A DNA stretch of 64,000 nucleotides from Sphingomonas sp. R647 (GTDB lineage: Bacteria > Pseudomonadota > Alphaproteobacteria > Sphingomonadales > Sphingomonadaceae). The notes below the pieces were generated by a model. That model had not been told where the DNA came from. It saw nothing but the letters and a program-made list of their open reading frames with translations, and did no database searches. The position numbers and the translations under genes are program-made. The stretch covers positions 1-64,000 of the forward strand of contig NZ_JAIQXT010000006.1 of assembly GCF_020177055.1 (NCBI RefSeq). The letters are read 5' to 3'. This document shows, piece after piece, positions 8,789 to 16,803 of the stretch (its first letter is position 1; each line of letters starts with the position of its first letter).

Positions 8789-9200
8789 AGTGAAGGACGG
8801 TCTGGCCGCCGCCCGCGCCCGCACGCGGCGCCAGCGGATCATCCTGTTCACGCTGATGGGCGCCGGCGTGGTCGTCGGCTTCTTCTCGGCGATGTTCGAG
8901 GTCGAGGGCGGCGAATTCCTCGAGGGTATCCCCGCCGCCTGGGCGATCGCCGCGTCGCTGATCACCACGGTCGCGCTCGCTTATGGCGGTTGGCGCTACA
9001 ACCGCGTCACCGACGAGCTGGAGCGGCGCGACAATCTGTGGGCCTCGGCGATCGCGCTCAACTTCTACCTCGCGCTGTACGCCAACTGGTATCTGCTGTG
9101 GCGCGGCGGGCTGGTCCGCGAACCCGAGCACGAGCTGCTCGCGGTCGCGACCTTTGCGGTGATGATGCTGGCCTATGGCTACAAGAAATTACGTCCCTGA
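8760..9200 (+). CDS. Small membrane protein paired with XRE regulator
   Basis: About 146 residues with an Arg-rich N-terminus and four hydrophobic stretches (about residues 28-45, 58-75, 92-112 and 121-140), so a four-helix inner membrane protein. The ATG at 8760 was chosen because a strong GAGGAG ribosome binding site ends 7 bases before it; this start overlaps the regulator gene by 29 bases. No catalytic motif is visible. Regulator and membrane-protein pairs like this are common in Sphingomonadaceae, but their role is unknown. Confidence 0.8.
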   Translation: MTRSMMMANEVKDGLAAARARTRRQRIILFTLMGAGVVVGFFSAMFEVEGGEFLEGIPAAWAIAASLITTVALAYGGWRYNRVTDELERRDNLWASAIALNFYLALYANWYLLWRGGLVREPEHELLAVATFAVMMLAYGYKKLRP

Positions 9201-9231
9201 ACACCCTAACCCTTTGTAAGTGGAGATGTTT

Positions 9232-10149
9232 ATGAAGAAGTTCCTGCCCCGCGCAGCGACTGCGCTCGCCCTGTTGTTCGTCACCCCCGCCGCGCTTGCG
9301 CAGCAGGCAGCGGCCCCCGCCCCTGCGACACAGATGAAGGACGCTGATCCGGCGCTTTGGGTGGTCAAGGACGAGGACACGACCATCTATCTGTTCGGCA
9401 CGATCCACGTCCTGCCGGCTGGCCTGAGCTGGTTCGACGAGGCAGTGAAGAAGGCGTTCGACGAGAGCGGCGAGCTGGTCACCGAGATCGGCGATATGCC
9501 TGATCTCGCGACCGTGCAGCCGCTGATCATCAAGCACGCAGTGATGCAAACCGGGCCGCAGCTGAGCGAGCGACTTCCGGCCGACAAGCGGGAAGCGTTT
9601 GCCAAGGCGGTGGCCGATGCCGGCATCCCGGCGCAGGCAGTGGAGCGCTTCCGGCCGTGGTTTGCGGCATCGCAGCTGAGCCTGATCGCGCTGACCAAGG
9701 CGGGCTATAACCCGGCGTCGGGCGCGGAAACCGCGCTGACTGCGGCGGCCAAGGCGGCGAACAAGCCGATTTCCGGCGTCGAGACGCTGGACCAGCAGTT
9801 CGGGTTCTTCAACAGCCTGTCGGAAGCCGCGCAGGTGCAATTCCTGACCGAGACCCTCGCGCAGCTCGGCAATGTCGGGCCTGAGTTCGAGAAGATGGTC
9901 GCAGAATGGTCGGAGGGCGATGCCGAGGGTCTCGCCGCGATCATGAACGAGGCAATGCGCAGCTCGCCCGAGCTGAGCAAGATGCTGCTCGCCGACCGCA
10001 ACGCGCGCTGGGCCGAGTGGATCGACACGCGGCTCGACAAGCCGGGCGTCGTGTTCATGGCGGTGGGCGCTGGGCACCTGTCGGGCCCGGACAGCGTTCA
10101 GGTCATGCTCGACAAGCGCCAGATCAAGAGCCAGCGGATCGAGTATTGA
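9232..10149 (+). CDS. TraB/GumN family protein, exported
   Basis: About 305 residues. It has a clear signal peptide (MKKFLPRAATALALLFVTPAALA), so it is exported to the periplasm or held at the outer membrane. The mature part has the TraB/GumN signature: DTTIYLFGTIHVLP near the N-terminus, followed by conserved Glu in TEIGD and a C-terminal FMAVGAGHLSGPDSV. The family is distantly related to metal-dependent Tiki proteases, but the bacterial function is not settled. The ATG at 9232 is used because GGAG lies 6 bases before it. The gene ends next to a large hairpin element. Confidence 0.9.
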   Translation: MKKFLPRAATALALLFVTPAALAQQAAAPAPATQMKDADPALWVVKDEDTTIYLFGTIHVLPAGLSWFDEAVKKAFDESGELVTEIGDMPDLATVQPLIIKHAVMQTGPQLSERLPADKREAFAKAVADAGIPAQAVERFRPWFAASQLSLIALTKAGYNPASGAETALTAAAKAANKPISGVETLDQQFGFFNSLSEAAQVQFLTETLAQLGNVGPEFEKMVAEWSEGDAEGLAAIMNEAMRSSPELSKMLLADRNARWAEWIDTRLDKPGVVFMAVGAGHLSGPDSVQVMLDKRQIKSQRIEY

Positions 10150-10164
10150 TCCGTCACTCCAATT

Positions 10165-10309
10165 CCCCTCCCTGAAAGGGAGGGGTCAGGGGTGGGTTTA
10201 GCGGCGGCGAGGCTCGATGCCTCGTCGCCGCTCTGCGTTGCGCACCACGGGTATTTTTGAGCGCGCAGACGCGCGCACGCACCCCCAGCCCCTCCCTTTC
10301 AGGGAGGGG
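10165..10309. repeat. Compound three-hairpin element between convergent genes
   Basis: Two identical-stem hairpins, CCCCTCCCT/AGGGAGGGG with 3-base loops, lie at 10165-10185 and 10289-10309, and the flanks of the two also pair with each other as large inverted arms. Between them is a third hairpin at 10201-10231 (arms GCGGCGGCGAGG and CCTCGTCGCCGC, one mismatch). It fills the gap between two convergent genes and could act as a two-way terminator or mRNA stabiliser. It belongs to a different sequence family from the other repeats in the window. Confidence 0.8.
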
Positions 10310-10325
10310 AGCGCGTTGGAGGTGT

Positions 10326-11087
10326 CTAAAACAAGTCCGGCTGGCGGACCGGTTTGAATTCCGGGCCCCGGCCGCGGCGCCGTTCCAGCTCGACCTGCGC
10401 GGTGTAGCGAATGTCCTCGTCGCGATCCTGCAGGAAGGCGTCGAGCGATTCATCGTCGATCTCGCTCCATTCCTTGCCACGGTCCGGACCATAGCGGACG
10501 CGCGGCAACAGGCCCGGCAGCCTCGACCATTCGATCAGCTGCGCGACGCTCGCCTCGTTGAGCATGTCGCGCAGATGGTGCGCGGTGACATAGGCGTCGG
10601 GAAAGGCGCGATGCGCGGGCAGGCCGCGGTCATGCTCCAGCCCCTCGGGCATGCGGTAATAGCGCAGGAACTGGTTGGAAAATCCCGGACTGTCGCGCCA
10701 CAGCCGCAGTGCGCATTTATAGGTGCAAATCCAGTCGGCCCCGCGCGTCAGCGCCGGCGTGCAGAACTGCTCCTCGAAACTCGCGCGATGCGCCGCCAGC
10801 GCGACGCGGCGCGGCCAGGGGTCGAGCACGGGGCGCGCGACATCGTGCCACCAGGATGCGTCCGCGACATCCTCGTCGCGGATATGGTGGATCGCCATGG
10901 TCAACGGCGGGATCGGGCGGCCGGGATTGACCAGCCGGGCGCCGCCCTCGCCCTCCAGCTCCCAGCGCCCGTCCTTGCCCAGCGCGACATCCTGCCACCC
11001 GATCTCGCACACGCCATGCTGCGGCGGCGCTTGTCCGGTGGTTTCAAGGTCGATGACGCGGATGATCTGGGGCGGGGCGGGAGCCAT
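10326..11087 (-). CDS. DEDDh 3'-5' exonuclease family protein
   Basis: About 253 residues. The RNase T/DnaQ-type exonuclease fold is seen from motif I (RVIDLETTG) near residue 10, through AIHHIRDEDV and HRASFEEQF (motif II region), to PAHRAFPDAYVTAHHL (motif III, with His and Asp). The C-terminal 60 residues are Arg/Asp-rich and unassigned. It probably removes nucleotides from DNA or RNA ends; whether it proofreads or degrades RNA is not clear. The start chosen is the ATG at 11087, which places motif I at the usual distance; an ATG 15 codons upstream gives only a basic low-complexity leader. Confidence 0.85.
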   Translation of the reverse strand: MAPAPPQIIRVIDLETTGQAPPQHGVCEIGWQDVALGKDGRWELEGEGGARLVNPGRPIPPLTMAIHHIRDEDVADASWWHDVARPVLDPWPRRVALAAHRASFEEQFCTPALTRGADWICTYKCALRLWRDSPGFSNQFLRYYRMPEGLEHDRGLPAHRAFPDAYVTAHHLRDMLNEASVAQLIEWSRLPGLLPRVRYGPDRGKEWSEIDDESLDAFLQDRDEDIRYTAQVELERRRGRGPEFKPVRQPDLF

Positions 11088-11181
11088 GCCCCCATGTGGC
11101 CTGCCGCGCCGCGATTTGCCACCCCTGCGCAACCTTGCCTGTCAGAGATCGTCGCTGGCGCGGGGAGCGTAGGGCGATAGG

Positions 11182-12357
11182 ATGCGGCGCATGCACATCG
11201 TTCGCCGCCTGTTGCTGTTGCTGACCCTAGCCTTTGCCAGCCCGGCGCTGGCCGGGGTTTCGGCATTGCCAGCGACGGCACGGGCGCCGCGCTGCATCGA
11301 ATTGGCCGGGGGCGATGCGGCGCGGGCGCGCTACATCGCAGAGCGACGGGCGGAGCTGGCGGCGTGCGATCCGGCCAAGCCGACGCTGGAGTGCGCGGCG
11401 AGCTGGGGCAAGCTAGTGGTCGCGTCACGCGACGGCGGCGATCCCGCGCTGGCCGAGCGGTACGCGCCGCTGTTCCACACCGATCGCCGGCCGATGGCCC
11501 GCACGCCGCAGCTGGTTCGCACCTATCTGCATCTGGCAGGCGCGATGGAGCAGCAGGCCTGCTTCACCGAGGGCGAACCGCTCTATCGCCTCGCGCTCGC
11601 GCTGGTCGACGCGGGCAAGCCGGACCCCGGCGAAGTCGCCGACATCTATTACGCGCTGGCGTGGAATTTGAGCTATCAGGAGCGCCACAAGGAGGCCGAG
11701 GCGACGATGCGCGCCACGCTGGCGTTGTGGTCGCGCATCCTGCCAGCCGGGAACCGCGATATCCTGCAGGCGCAGCAGGACATCGCCTATATGCTCGAGG
11801 ATCAGGGCCGGTTTACCGAGGCCGAAGCACTCTATGCGCCTTTGCTGGCGGCGCGGGAAAAGCTGACCGACGAACGCGGGCTGCTCGATCTGGCGGTGAC
11901 CTACACCAATCTTGGCTACAACCTCGCCAGTCAGGGGCGGCTGGCCGAGGGTGAAGCGCTGTTCCGCAAGGGGCTGGATGCCGCCGCCGCGCGGGTCGGC
12001 GATTCAGACCCGATGATCGCCAAGGGGCGCAGCTATGTCGCCGGTATCATCGCGAAACAGGGCCGTACCGACGAAGCGGAGAGCTGGTATCGCCGCGCGC
12101 TCGCGGTGCTGATCCGCCGCCCGGCGATGGACCCCGATCGCGCGCGGGCGATCCTGGGGCTGGCGACGCATCTGCAGGCGAGCGGACGGGCCCCGCAGGA
12201 AGTGCGCGCACTGCTGCGCGTGGCCGCCGATGATGCGCGGCTGCGGCAACAGCTTCACACTGGCTTCTCACGCGATGCGCAGGCGGCGTTGCAGCGCAGT
12301 GCCCCGATCTATGCCGCGCAAGTCCGCGCGGCATGGGATCTGGCGCAACTGCGCTAG
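11182..12357 (+). CDS. Exported tetratricopeptide repeat protein
   Basis: A 391-residue protein with a signal peptide (about 1-25, ending SPALAG) and then helical repeats. At least four TPR-like units are visible between about residues 115 and 310, with patterns such as FTEAEALYAPLLAAREK, LAEGEALFRKGLDAA and TDEAESWYRRALAVL. It is probably a periplasmic scaffold for protein contacts. No enzymatic domain is seen and neighbours give no pathway. A long palindromic repeat follows the gene. Confidence 0.8.
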   Translation: MRRMHIVRRLLLLLTLAFASPALAGVSALPATARAPRCIELAGGDAARARYIAERRAELAACDPAKPTLECAASWGKLVVASRDGGDPALAERYAPLFHTDRRPMARTPQLVRTYLHLAGAMEQQACFTEGEPLYRLALALVDAGKPDPGEVADIYYALAWNLSYQERHKEAEATMRATLALWSRILPAGNRDILQAQQDIAYMLEDQGRFTEAEALYAPLLAAREKLTDERGLLDLAVTYTNLGYNLASQGRLAEGEALFRKGLDAAAARVGDSDPMIAKGRSYVAGIIAKQGRTDEAESWYRRALAVLIRRPAMDPDRARAILGLATHLQASGRAPQEVRALLRVAADDARLRQQLHTGFSRDAQAALQRSAPIYAAQVRAAWDLAQLR

Positions 12358-12390
12358 CGCGGCGCTAGATTCGTTTTCAGCTTCGCTGAA

Positions 12391-12474
12391 GCGGCACCGG
12401 CCCCCTCCCCCACCCGGCCACCCATAGAATACACTGTCGTTGGGTGGCCGGGTGGGGGAGCGGGCCGGTGCCGC
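12391..12474. repeat. Long palindromic repeat, copy 2
   Basis: Arms at 12391-12424 and 12441-12474 pair over 34 bases with one mismatch, around a 16-base loop beginning TAGAATACACT. The arms and loop match the copy at 1-75 almost exactly. A small TTCAGC-TTC-GCTGAA hairpin sits directly to the left. It lies between two convergent genes (TPR protein and phosphomannomutase), a typical place for such repeats, where it may end transcription in both directions. Confidence 0.9.
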
Positions 12475-12511
12475 CCTACTAAAAAACCGCGCTAGCGCGA
12501 CCGGCGGGCGC

Positions 12512-13894
12512 TCAATGCCCCGCCTGTGGCCCGCGCTCGAGCCCGCTGGCGGCGAGCTGGGCGTCGATCATCGCCAGCAGCCGGTCGAGCGCCGCCTGGT
12601 CCTTGGCCTCGGCGCGGGCGACCAGCACGTCCTGCGTGTTCGATGCGCGCAGCAGCCACCAGCCATCGGGGGTGTTGACCCGCGCGCCATCGGTGTCGTT
12701 GACGTCCGCGCCCGATTCCTTGAGCCGCGCCAGTACCTCGTCGATCACCGCGAACTTGCGGCTTTCATCGACCTGGAAGCGCATCTCGGGCGTGTTGACG
12801 ATCGCCGGCATCGCGCTGCGGATCTCGCTCATCGACTTGCCGATCAGGTGGACCGCGTTGATCAGCTGGACCGCGGCATAGTGCGCGTCATCAAACCCGT
12901 AATAATCCTGCGCGAAGAAGATGTGCCCGCTCATCTCGCCCGCGAGCGGCGCGCCGGTTTCCTTCATCTTGGTCTTGATCAGGCTGTGGCCGGTCTTCCA
13001 CATCAGCGGCTGGCCGCCCAGCTCGGCGATGCGGTCGTACAGCGCCTGGCTGGCCTTCACGTCGGCGATGATCGTCGCGCCGGGATCCTTGCGCAGCACA
13101 GGTTCAGCCAGAATGGACAGAAGCTGATCGCCCCAGATCACGCGGCCCTGCCCGTCAATCGCGCCGATCCGGTCGCCATCGCCATCGAAGGCCAGTCCGA
13201 AATCGAGGTTCTTCTCAGCGACCAGCGCCTTGAGGTGCGCCAGATTCTTTTCTTCGGTGGGATCGGGATGATGATTGGGAAAATTGCCGTCCACTTCGGT
13301 GAACAGCGTATGATGCTCACCGGGCAGGAGCTTCACCAGCTTTTCGATCACCGGCCCCGACGCGCCATTGCCGCAGTCCCAGCCGATGCGGAAGGTGCCG
13401 CCCGAATAGCCCGCGAGCAGGCGCCCCACATAATCATCGAGGATGTCGGCGTCGGAAACCGTGCCTTCGCCGTCCTCCCAATCGCCGTCAGCGGCCATGC
13501 GCCCCAGCGTCTGAATGTCAGCGCCAAAGAACGGACGGTGCTGAAACACCATCTTGAAGCCGTTATAGTCGCCGGGATTGTGGCTGCCGGTTATCTGGAT
13601 GCCGCCATCCACCTCTAGGATCGCCTCGGCATAATAGAGCATCGGGGTTGCACCGAGCCCGATGCGGACGACGTCGCAGCCCGACGCGGTCAGCCCCTCG
13701 ATCAGCGCGGCCTCCAGTACCGGGGACGAGACGCGCCCATCGCGGCTGACTGCGACACGATGCCCGCCGGCGCGGCGCAACAGCGTGGCAAAGCCGCGCC
13801 CGATCGCGCGCGCATCGTCCGGCCCCAGCGACTTGCCCACGATTCCGCGGATGTCATATTCGCGCAGCGAGGTCGGATCGAAACGATGGGTCAT
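12512..13894 (-). CDS. Phosphomannomutase/phosphoglucomutase
   Basis: A 460-residue alpha-D-phosphohexomutase with all four family motifs: the phosphoserine loop [12 protein letters not shown] (about residue 105), the magnesium loop FDGDGDRIG (about 240), the sugar-binding GEMSGHIFF (about 325) and the phosphate-binding RASNTQD (about 420). It interconverts mannose or glucose 6-phosphate and 1-phosphate, supplying nucleotide sugars for exopolysaccharide or LPS. It resembles AlgC/ManB-type dual enzymes, but specificity is not settled by sequence. It stands alone, convergent with the TPR gene. Confidence 0.95.
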   Translation of the reverse strand: MTHRFDPTSLREYDIRGIVGKSLGPDDARAIGRGFATLLRRAGGHRVAVSRDGRVSSPVLEAALIEGLTASGCDVVRIGLGATPMLYYAEAILEVDGGIQITGSHNPGDYNGFKMVFQHRPFFGADIQTLGRMAADGDWEDGEGTVSDADILDDYVGRLLAGYSGGTFRIGWDCGNGASGPVIEKLVKLLPGEHHTLFTEVDGNFPNHHPDPTEEKNLAHLKALVAEKNLDFGLAFDGDGDRIGAIDGQGRVIWGDQLLSILAEPVLRKDPGATIIADVKASQALYDRIAELGGQPLMWKTGHSLIKTKMKETGAPLAGEMSGHIFFAQDYYGFDDAHYAAVQLINAVHLIGKSMSEIRSAMPAIVNTPEMRFQVDESRKFAVIDEVLARLKESGADVNDTDGARVNTPDGWWLLRASNTQDVLVARAEAKDQAALDRLLAMIDAQLAASGLERGPQAGH

Positions 13895-13980
13895 TGGGCC
13901 TCCAGGGAAAATCGACGCGCTTTCATTTCGCGCGCGTTACGCAAAGTTCAACCGTCAAACGCAGCTGACAGGATTGCGTT

Positions 13981-14289
13981 TCAGTTTTTCGGCGCAGGCT
14001 TTGGTTTGAGCAGCGTGTCGCGCGCCGCATTGACCTGTCGCGTCAGCTCGGGTGAGCCGCCGCGATCGGGGTGGACGCTGGTAATCAGGCGGCGGTGGGC
14101 GGCGCGGATCTCATCCGGTTCGGCGCCCGGCGTAACGCCCAGAATCGCATAGGCCGCTGCTTCTTCCGGATCGCGGGGCTGCGGCGCGGGCGGCGGCTTG
14201 GGCGTGCCGGGGAGCGGACGGCCCCAGCCATGCCACAAGCGAAAGCCGAGCCAGCACACCAGCACCGCGATCAGGAATTTCGCGATCAT
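13981..14289 (-). CDS. Membrane-anchored J-domain protein
   Basis: A 102-residue protein. One N-terminal membrane helix (about 3-20) is followed by a Pro-rich linker and a J-domain (about 45-95) containing the essential HPD motif (SVHPDRGG). The small anchored layout resembles other alphaproteobacterial DnaJ-like membrane proteins. It would stimulate DnaK near the membrane or at an import site. Its first codon overlaps the stop of mipZ by 4 bases (ATGA), so the two genes are translationally coupled, an unusual pairing. Confidence 0.9.
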   Translation of the reverse strand: MIAKFLIAVLVCWLGFRLWHGWGRPLPGTPKPPPAPQPRDPEEAAAYAILGVTPGAEPDEIRAAHRRLITSVHPDRGGSPELTRQVNAARDTLLKPKPAPKN

Positions 14290-15086
14290 GCGAAGAGCGG
14301 CATCGCCGACTCCAGTTCGGGCAGGGCAAGGCCAGCCATCATCTCGCGCAGCTCCTGCCGCGCGGCGACATGGGCGAGGCCCATCTCACCGAATTCACGG
14401 CTGTCGAGCATGGTCAGCCCCTTGGGGAACAGTTCGCGATAGATCACGCGCTCCGAAAGCCCCGGGATGACCCGGAAACCGACGCGCTTGGCGAGCTGGT
14501 CGATCGCCTCCGACACGCGCTTCATATTGCGCGCCTCGATATGCTGCATACGGTTGCGCAGGACGACCCAGTCGATCGTCTGCCCGTCGGCCTTGGCGCG
14601 GCGCTTGCGCGAATCCCAGATCAGCTCGGAATAGAAGCTCGGTCGGGTCACGCGGAACGTGTCCGGATCGACCTGTCCGATCAGGTCGAAATCGACGAAG
14701 CTGTCGTTCATCGGCGTCACCAGCGTGTCGGCATTGGTAATCGCGATCCGCCCGAACTTGTCGTCGCGCCCCGGCGTGTCGATGATCAGGAAATCGGTAT
14801 CCTGCCCCAGCCGCTCCAGACTTTCGGAAAAGCGGGCGATATTCTCGCCGTCATGGGTTTCGTAGCGTGGCATCGGCAGCGGCCGCCCGACGCGCTCCAT
14901 CGTCTGACGCCGGTTGTCGAGATAGCGGCCCATCGTGCGCTGGCGATGGTCGAGGTCGAGGCACGACACGCGCGCACCCTTCATCGCCAGCGCGATTGCG
15001 GTGTGGACAGCGGTCGTGGATTTGCCGGTCCCGCCCTTTTCGTTGGCGAAGACGATCACGTGCAGCGAGTTCGTTGCGTCGGTCAC
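14286..15086 (-). CDS. mipZ: Division plane positioning ATPase MipZ
   Basis: A 266-residue ParA-family ATPase with the deviant Walker A motif FANEKGGTGKSTTAVH, a Walker B-like region FLIIDTPGRDDKFGR and the MipZ-specific SFVDFDLIGQ and WVVLRNRM segments. In Caulobacter, MipZ binds the ParB-parS complex at the poles and inhibits FtsZ, placing division at midcell; the same is expected here. It is transcribed away from panC, and the downstream J-domain gene overlaps its end. Confidence 0.96.
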   Translation of the reverse strand: MTDATNSLHVIVFANEKGGTGKSTTAVHTAIALAMKGARVSCLDLDHRQRTMGRYLDNRRQTMERVGRPLPMPRYETHDGENIARFSESLERLGQDTDFLIIDTPGRDDKFGRIAITNADTLVTPMNDSFVDFDLIGQVDPDTFRVTRPSFYSELIWDSRKRRAKADGQTIDWVVLRNRMQHIEARNMKRVSEAIDQLAKRVGFRVIPGLSERVIYRELFPKGLTMLDSREFGEMGLAHVAARQELREMMAGLALPELESAMPLFA

Positions 15087-15157
15087 TCAACATCCCTGAT
15101 TGAACAGCGGGCCTGCCCCCCATAGAAGGCCGCCCTTCGTTCCATATCCAAGGCCTT

Positions 15158-16006
15158 GTGCGCGTGCAAACCATCCGTCAGCTCTCCGAACTTCGCGATA
15201 CCGTTTCGGGATTCCGCGCCAATGGGGAACGGATCGCATTCGTGCCGACGATGGGCGCGCTGCATGCCGGGCATATGGCGCTGGTGGCGCAGGCGAAGCT
15301 GGCCGGACAGCGGGTGGTGGTGTCGATCTTCGTCAACCCCAAGCAGTTCGGGCCGAACGAGGACCTTGCCCGCTACCCGCGCAAGGAGCTGGCGGATTCG
15401 CGGATGCTGGCCGAAGCGGGCGTCGACCTGTTGTGGATGCCGCCGGTCGAGGTGATGTACCCTGAGGGGCATGCGACCAACATCTCGGTCGCTGGCGTCA
15501 GCGAGCCGCTCGACGGCGCGGCGCGACCGGGCCATTTCGACGGGGTCGCGACCGTGGTCGCCAAGCTGTTCAATCAGGTGAAGCCCGATGTCGCGCTGTT
15601 CGGCGAAAAGGATTTCCAGCAGCTCGCGGTGATCCGCCGCATGGTCGCCGACCTCGATTTCGATATCGACGTGCGCGGCGTGCCGACGCAGCGCGACGAT
15701 GACGGCCTCGCGCTCTCCTCGCGCAACGCCTATCTCGCGCCCGAGGATCGCGCTGCTGCGGTTGCCCTGCCCCGTGCGCTCGGCGTCGCGGTGCGCGCGA
15801 TCGAGAAGGGCGACGACCCTGCCGCAGCGCTCGCCACGGCGCGCGCGTCGCTGGAAGCGGCTGGATTCGATATCGATTATGTCGAGCTGGTCGATGCCGA
15901 CAGCCTGGGCGCGCCGGTCGCGGGACAGCCCCGCCGCCTGCTCGCCGCCGCGCGGATTGCCGGCACGCGGCTGATCGACAATGTTTCTGTGGCAGCCCCG
16001 GATTGA
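15158..16006 (+). CDS. panC: Pantothenate synthetase
   Basis: A 282-residue enzyme joining pantoate and beta-alanine with ATP to give pantothenate, the coenzyme A precursor. It shows the adenylate-forming motifs PTMGALHAGHMAL (HIGH-like), SIFVNPKQFGPNEDL, the FGEKDFQQL segment and SSRNAYL (KMSKS-like). A GTG at 15158 is used, 4 bases after AAGGCC; another GTG two codons later is also possible. No panB or panD is present in the window. Confidence 0.96.
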   Translation: MRVQTIRQLSELRDTVSGFRANGERIAFVPTMGALHAGHMALVAQAKLAGQRVVVSIFVNPKQFGPNEDLARYPRKELADSRMLAEAGVDLLWMPPVEVMYPEGHATNISVAGVSEPLDGAARPGHFDGVATVVAKLFNQVKPDVALFGEKDFQQLAVIRRMVADLDFDIDVRGVPTQRDDDGLALSSRNAYLAPEDRAAAVALPRALGVAVRAIEKGDDPAAALATARASLEAAGFDIDYVELVDADSLGAPVAGQPRRLLAAARIAGTRLIDNVSVAAPD

Positions 16007-16019
16007 CCGGATAACGCCG

Positions 16020-16034
16020 TTAACCATTTGGTTA
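16020..16034 (+). promoter_or_regulatory. CtrA-like box
   Basis: TTAA-CCATTTG-GTTA matches the alphaproteobacterial CtrA site TTAA-N7-TTAA with a single mismatch. It lies 58 bases before the ATG of the Sel1-like gene, where it could control transcription. Part of it also forms an inverted repeat (GGTAACC/GGTTAAC), so it could instead be a hairpin after panC. No binding data are available. Confidence 0.35.
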
Positions 16035-16091
16035 CCATGAATGCCCCACCTTCGCTGTCATGAAGAGAGCGATGAAAAGTGGGGCAATGTC

Positions 16092-16388
16092 ATGGGCAAC
16101 AGTCTTAAGAGTGCACAGTTCCTGATCGACAGCCGGCTGGCGGATGCGGCGCGCGGTAGCGCCGACGCGGCCTATGAGCTCGGGATGGTCTATTCGAGCG
16201 GCGCGTCAGGCGTCGACATGGACCTGATCGAAGCGCACAAATGGTTCAACATCGCCGCCCTCAAGGGCAGCGCCGAGGCGCCCTACATGCGCGCCGAAGT
16301 CGCGGAAGACATGACCGCGCGCGAGATCATCGAAGCGCAGAAACAGGCGCGCGCCTGGCTGCAGATGACGAGCCTGCGCGCGGCCTGA
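16092..16388 (+). CDS. Sel1-repeat-like small protein
   Basis: A 98-residue protein with one Sel1-type repeat: AYELGMVYSSGASGVDMDLIEAHKWFN is the key region (about residues 20-50), read here in full only by motif. Conserved Ala/Gly/Tyr positions and HKWFNIAAL match the family. The ATG at 16092 is preferred to an earlier in-frame ATG because the protein starts MGNSLKSAQF, a natural beginning, and a CtrA-like box lies upstream. Sel1 repeats bind other proteins; the partner is unknown. Confidence 0.8.
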   Translation: MGNSLKSAQFLIDSRLADAARGSADAAYELGMVYSSGASGVDMDLIEAHKWFNIAALKGSAEAPYMRAEVAEDMTAREIIEAQKQARAWLQMTSLRAA

Positions 16389-16392
16389 TCCG

Positions 16393-16803
16393 TCACACCG
16401 GCGGCAGCGCGATACACGCGTCGATGATGCGACGCTCCGACGCGCGAAGCGGTCGCCCGTCGCGGGTATAAACCCGGACAAGGCGCTCAAGACCGCGCTC
16501 CTCGATCTGGATCCGCAGCTTGCGAGCGTCATTCCGCGCTTCCCATATCGGGTGCTGGCCTTCGACGCTGAGCCACGTCGGCCCGCCTTGCAACACCAAA
16601 CCATGTGCATTCGGCTTATCAAAGCATCGCCGCAGCGCCGGGGCCGTTGCTTGCACGCGAGCGTCGATCACCAGCACCGATCGTTCGATGTCGGTCTGCG
16701 CGCCGCTCAATTTCAGCCAAACGCCGCCGCCGATCAACATCAGAAGCACCGCCGCCCACGACAGGACTGCCCATTTCGGAGGCGGCGGCATGATCGGTTG
16801 CAT
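16393..16803 (-). CDS. Hypothetical single-pass membrane protein
   Basis: A 136-residue protein with one N-terminal membrane helix (about 11-30, WAVLSWAAVLLMLIGGGVW) and a soluble domain predicted to be periplasmic. Its start codon overlaps the topA stop codon by one base, so it is translated with topA. No domain or motif was recognised. A single conserved-looking Cys pair (RRCFDK, DACIALPPV) could form a disulfide. Confidence 0.7.
   Translation of the reverse strand: MQPIMPPPPKWAVLSWAAVLLMLIGGGVWLKLSGAQTDIERSVLVIDARVQATAPALRRCFDKPNAHGLVLQGGPTWLSVEGQHPIWEARNDARKLRIQIEERGLERLVRVYTRDGRPLRASERRIIDACIALPPV

Noticed and set aside
10165-10309. Simple intrinsic terminator
   Set aside because: No U-run follows any stem; the nested, repeated layout points to a repeat element, though it may still end transcripts.
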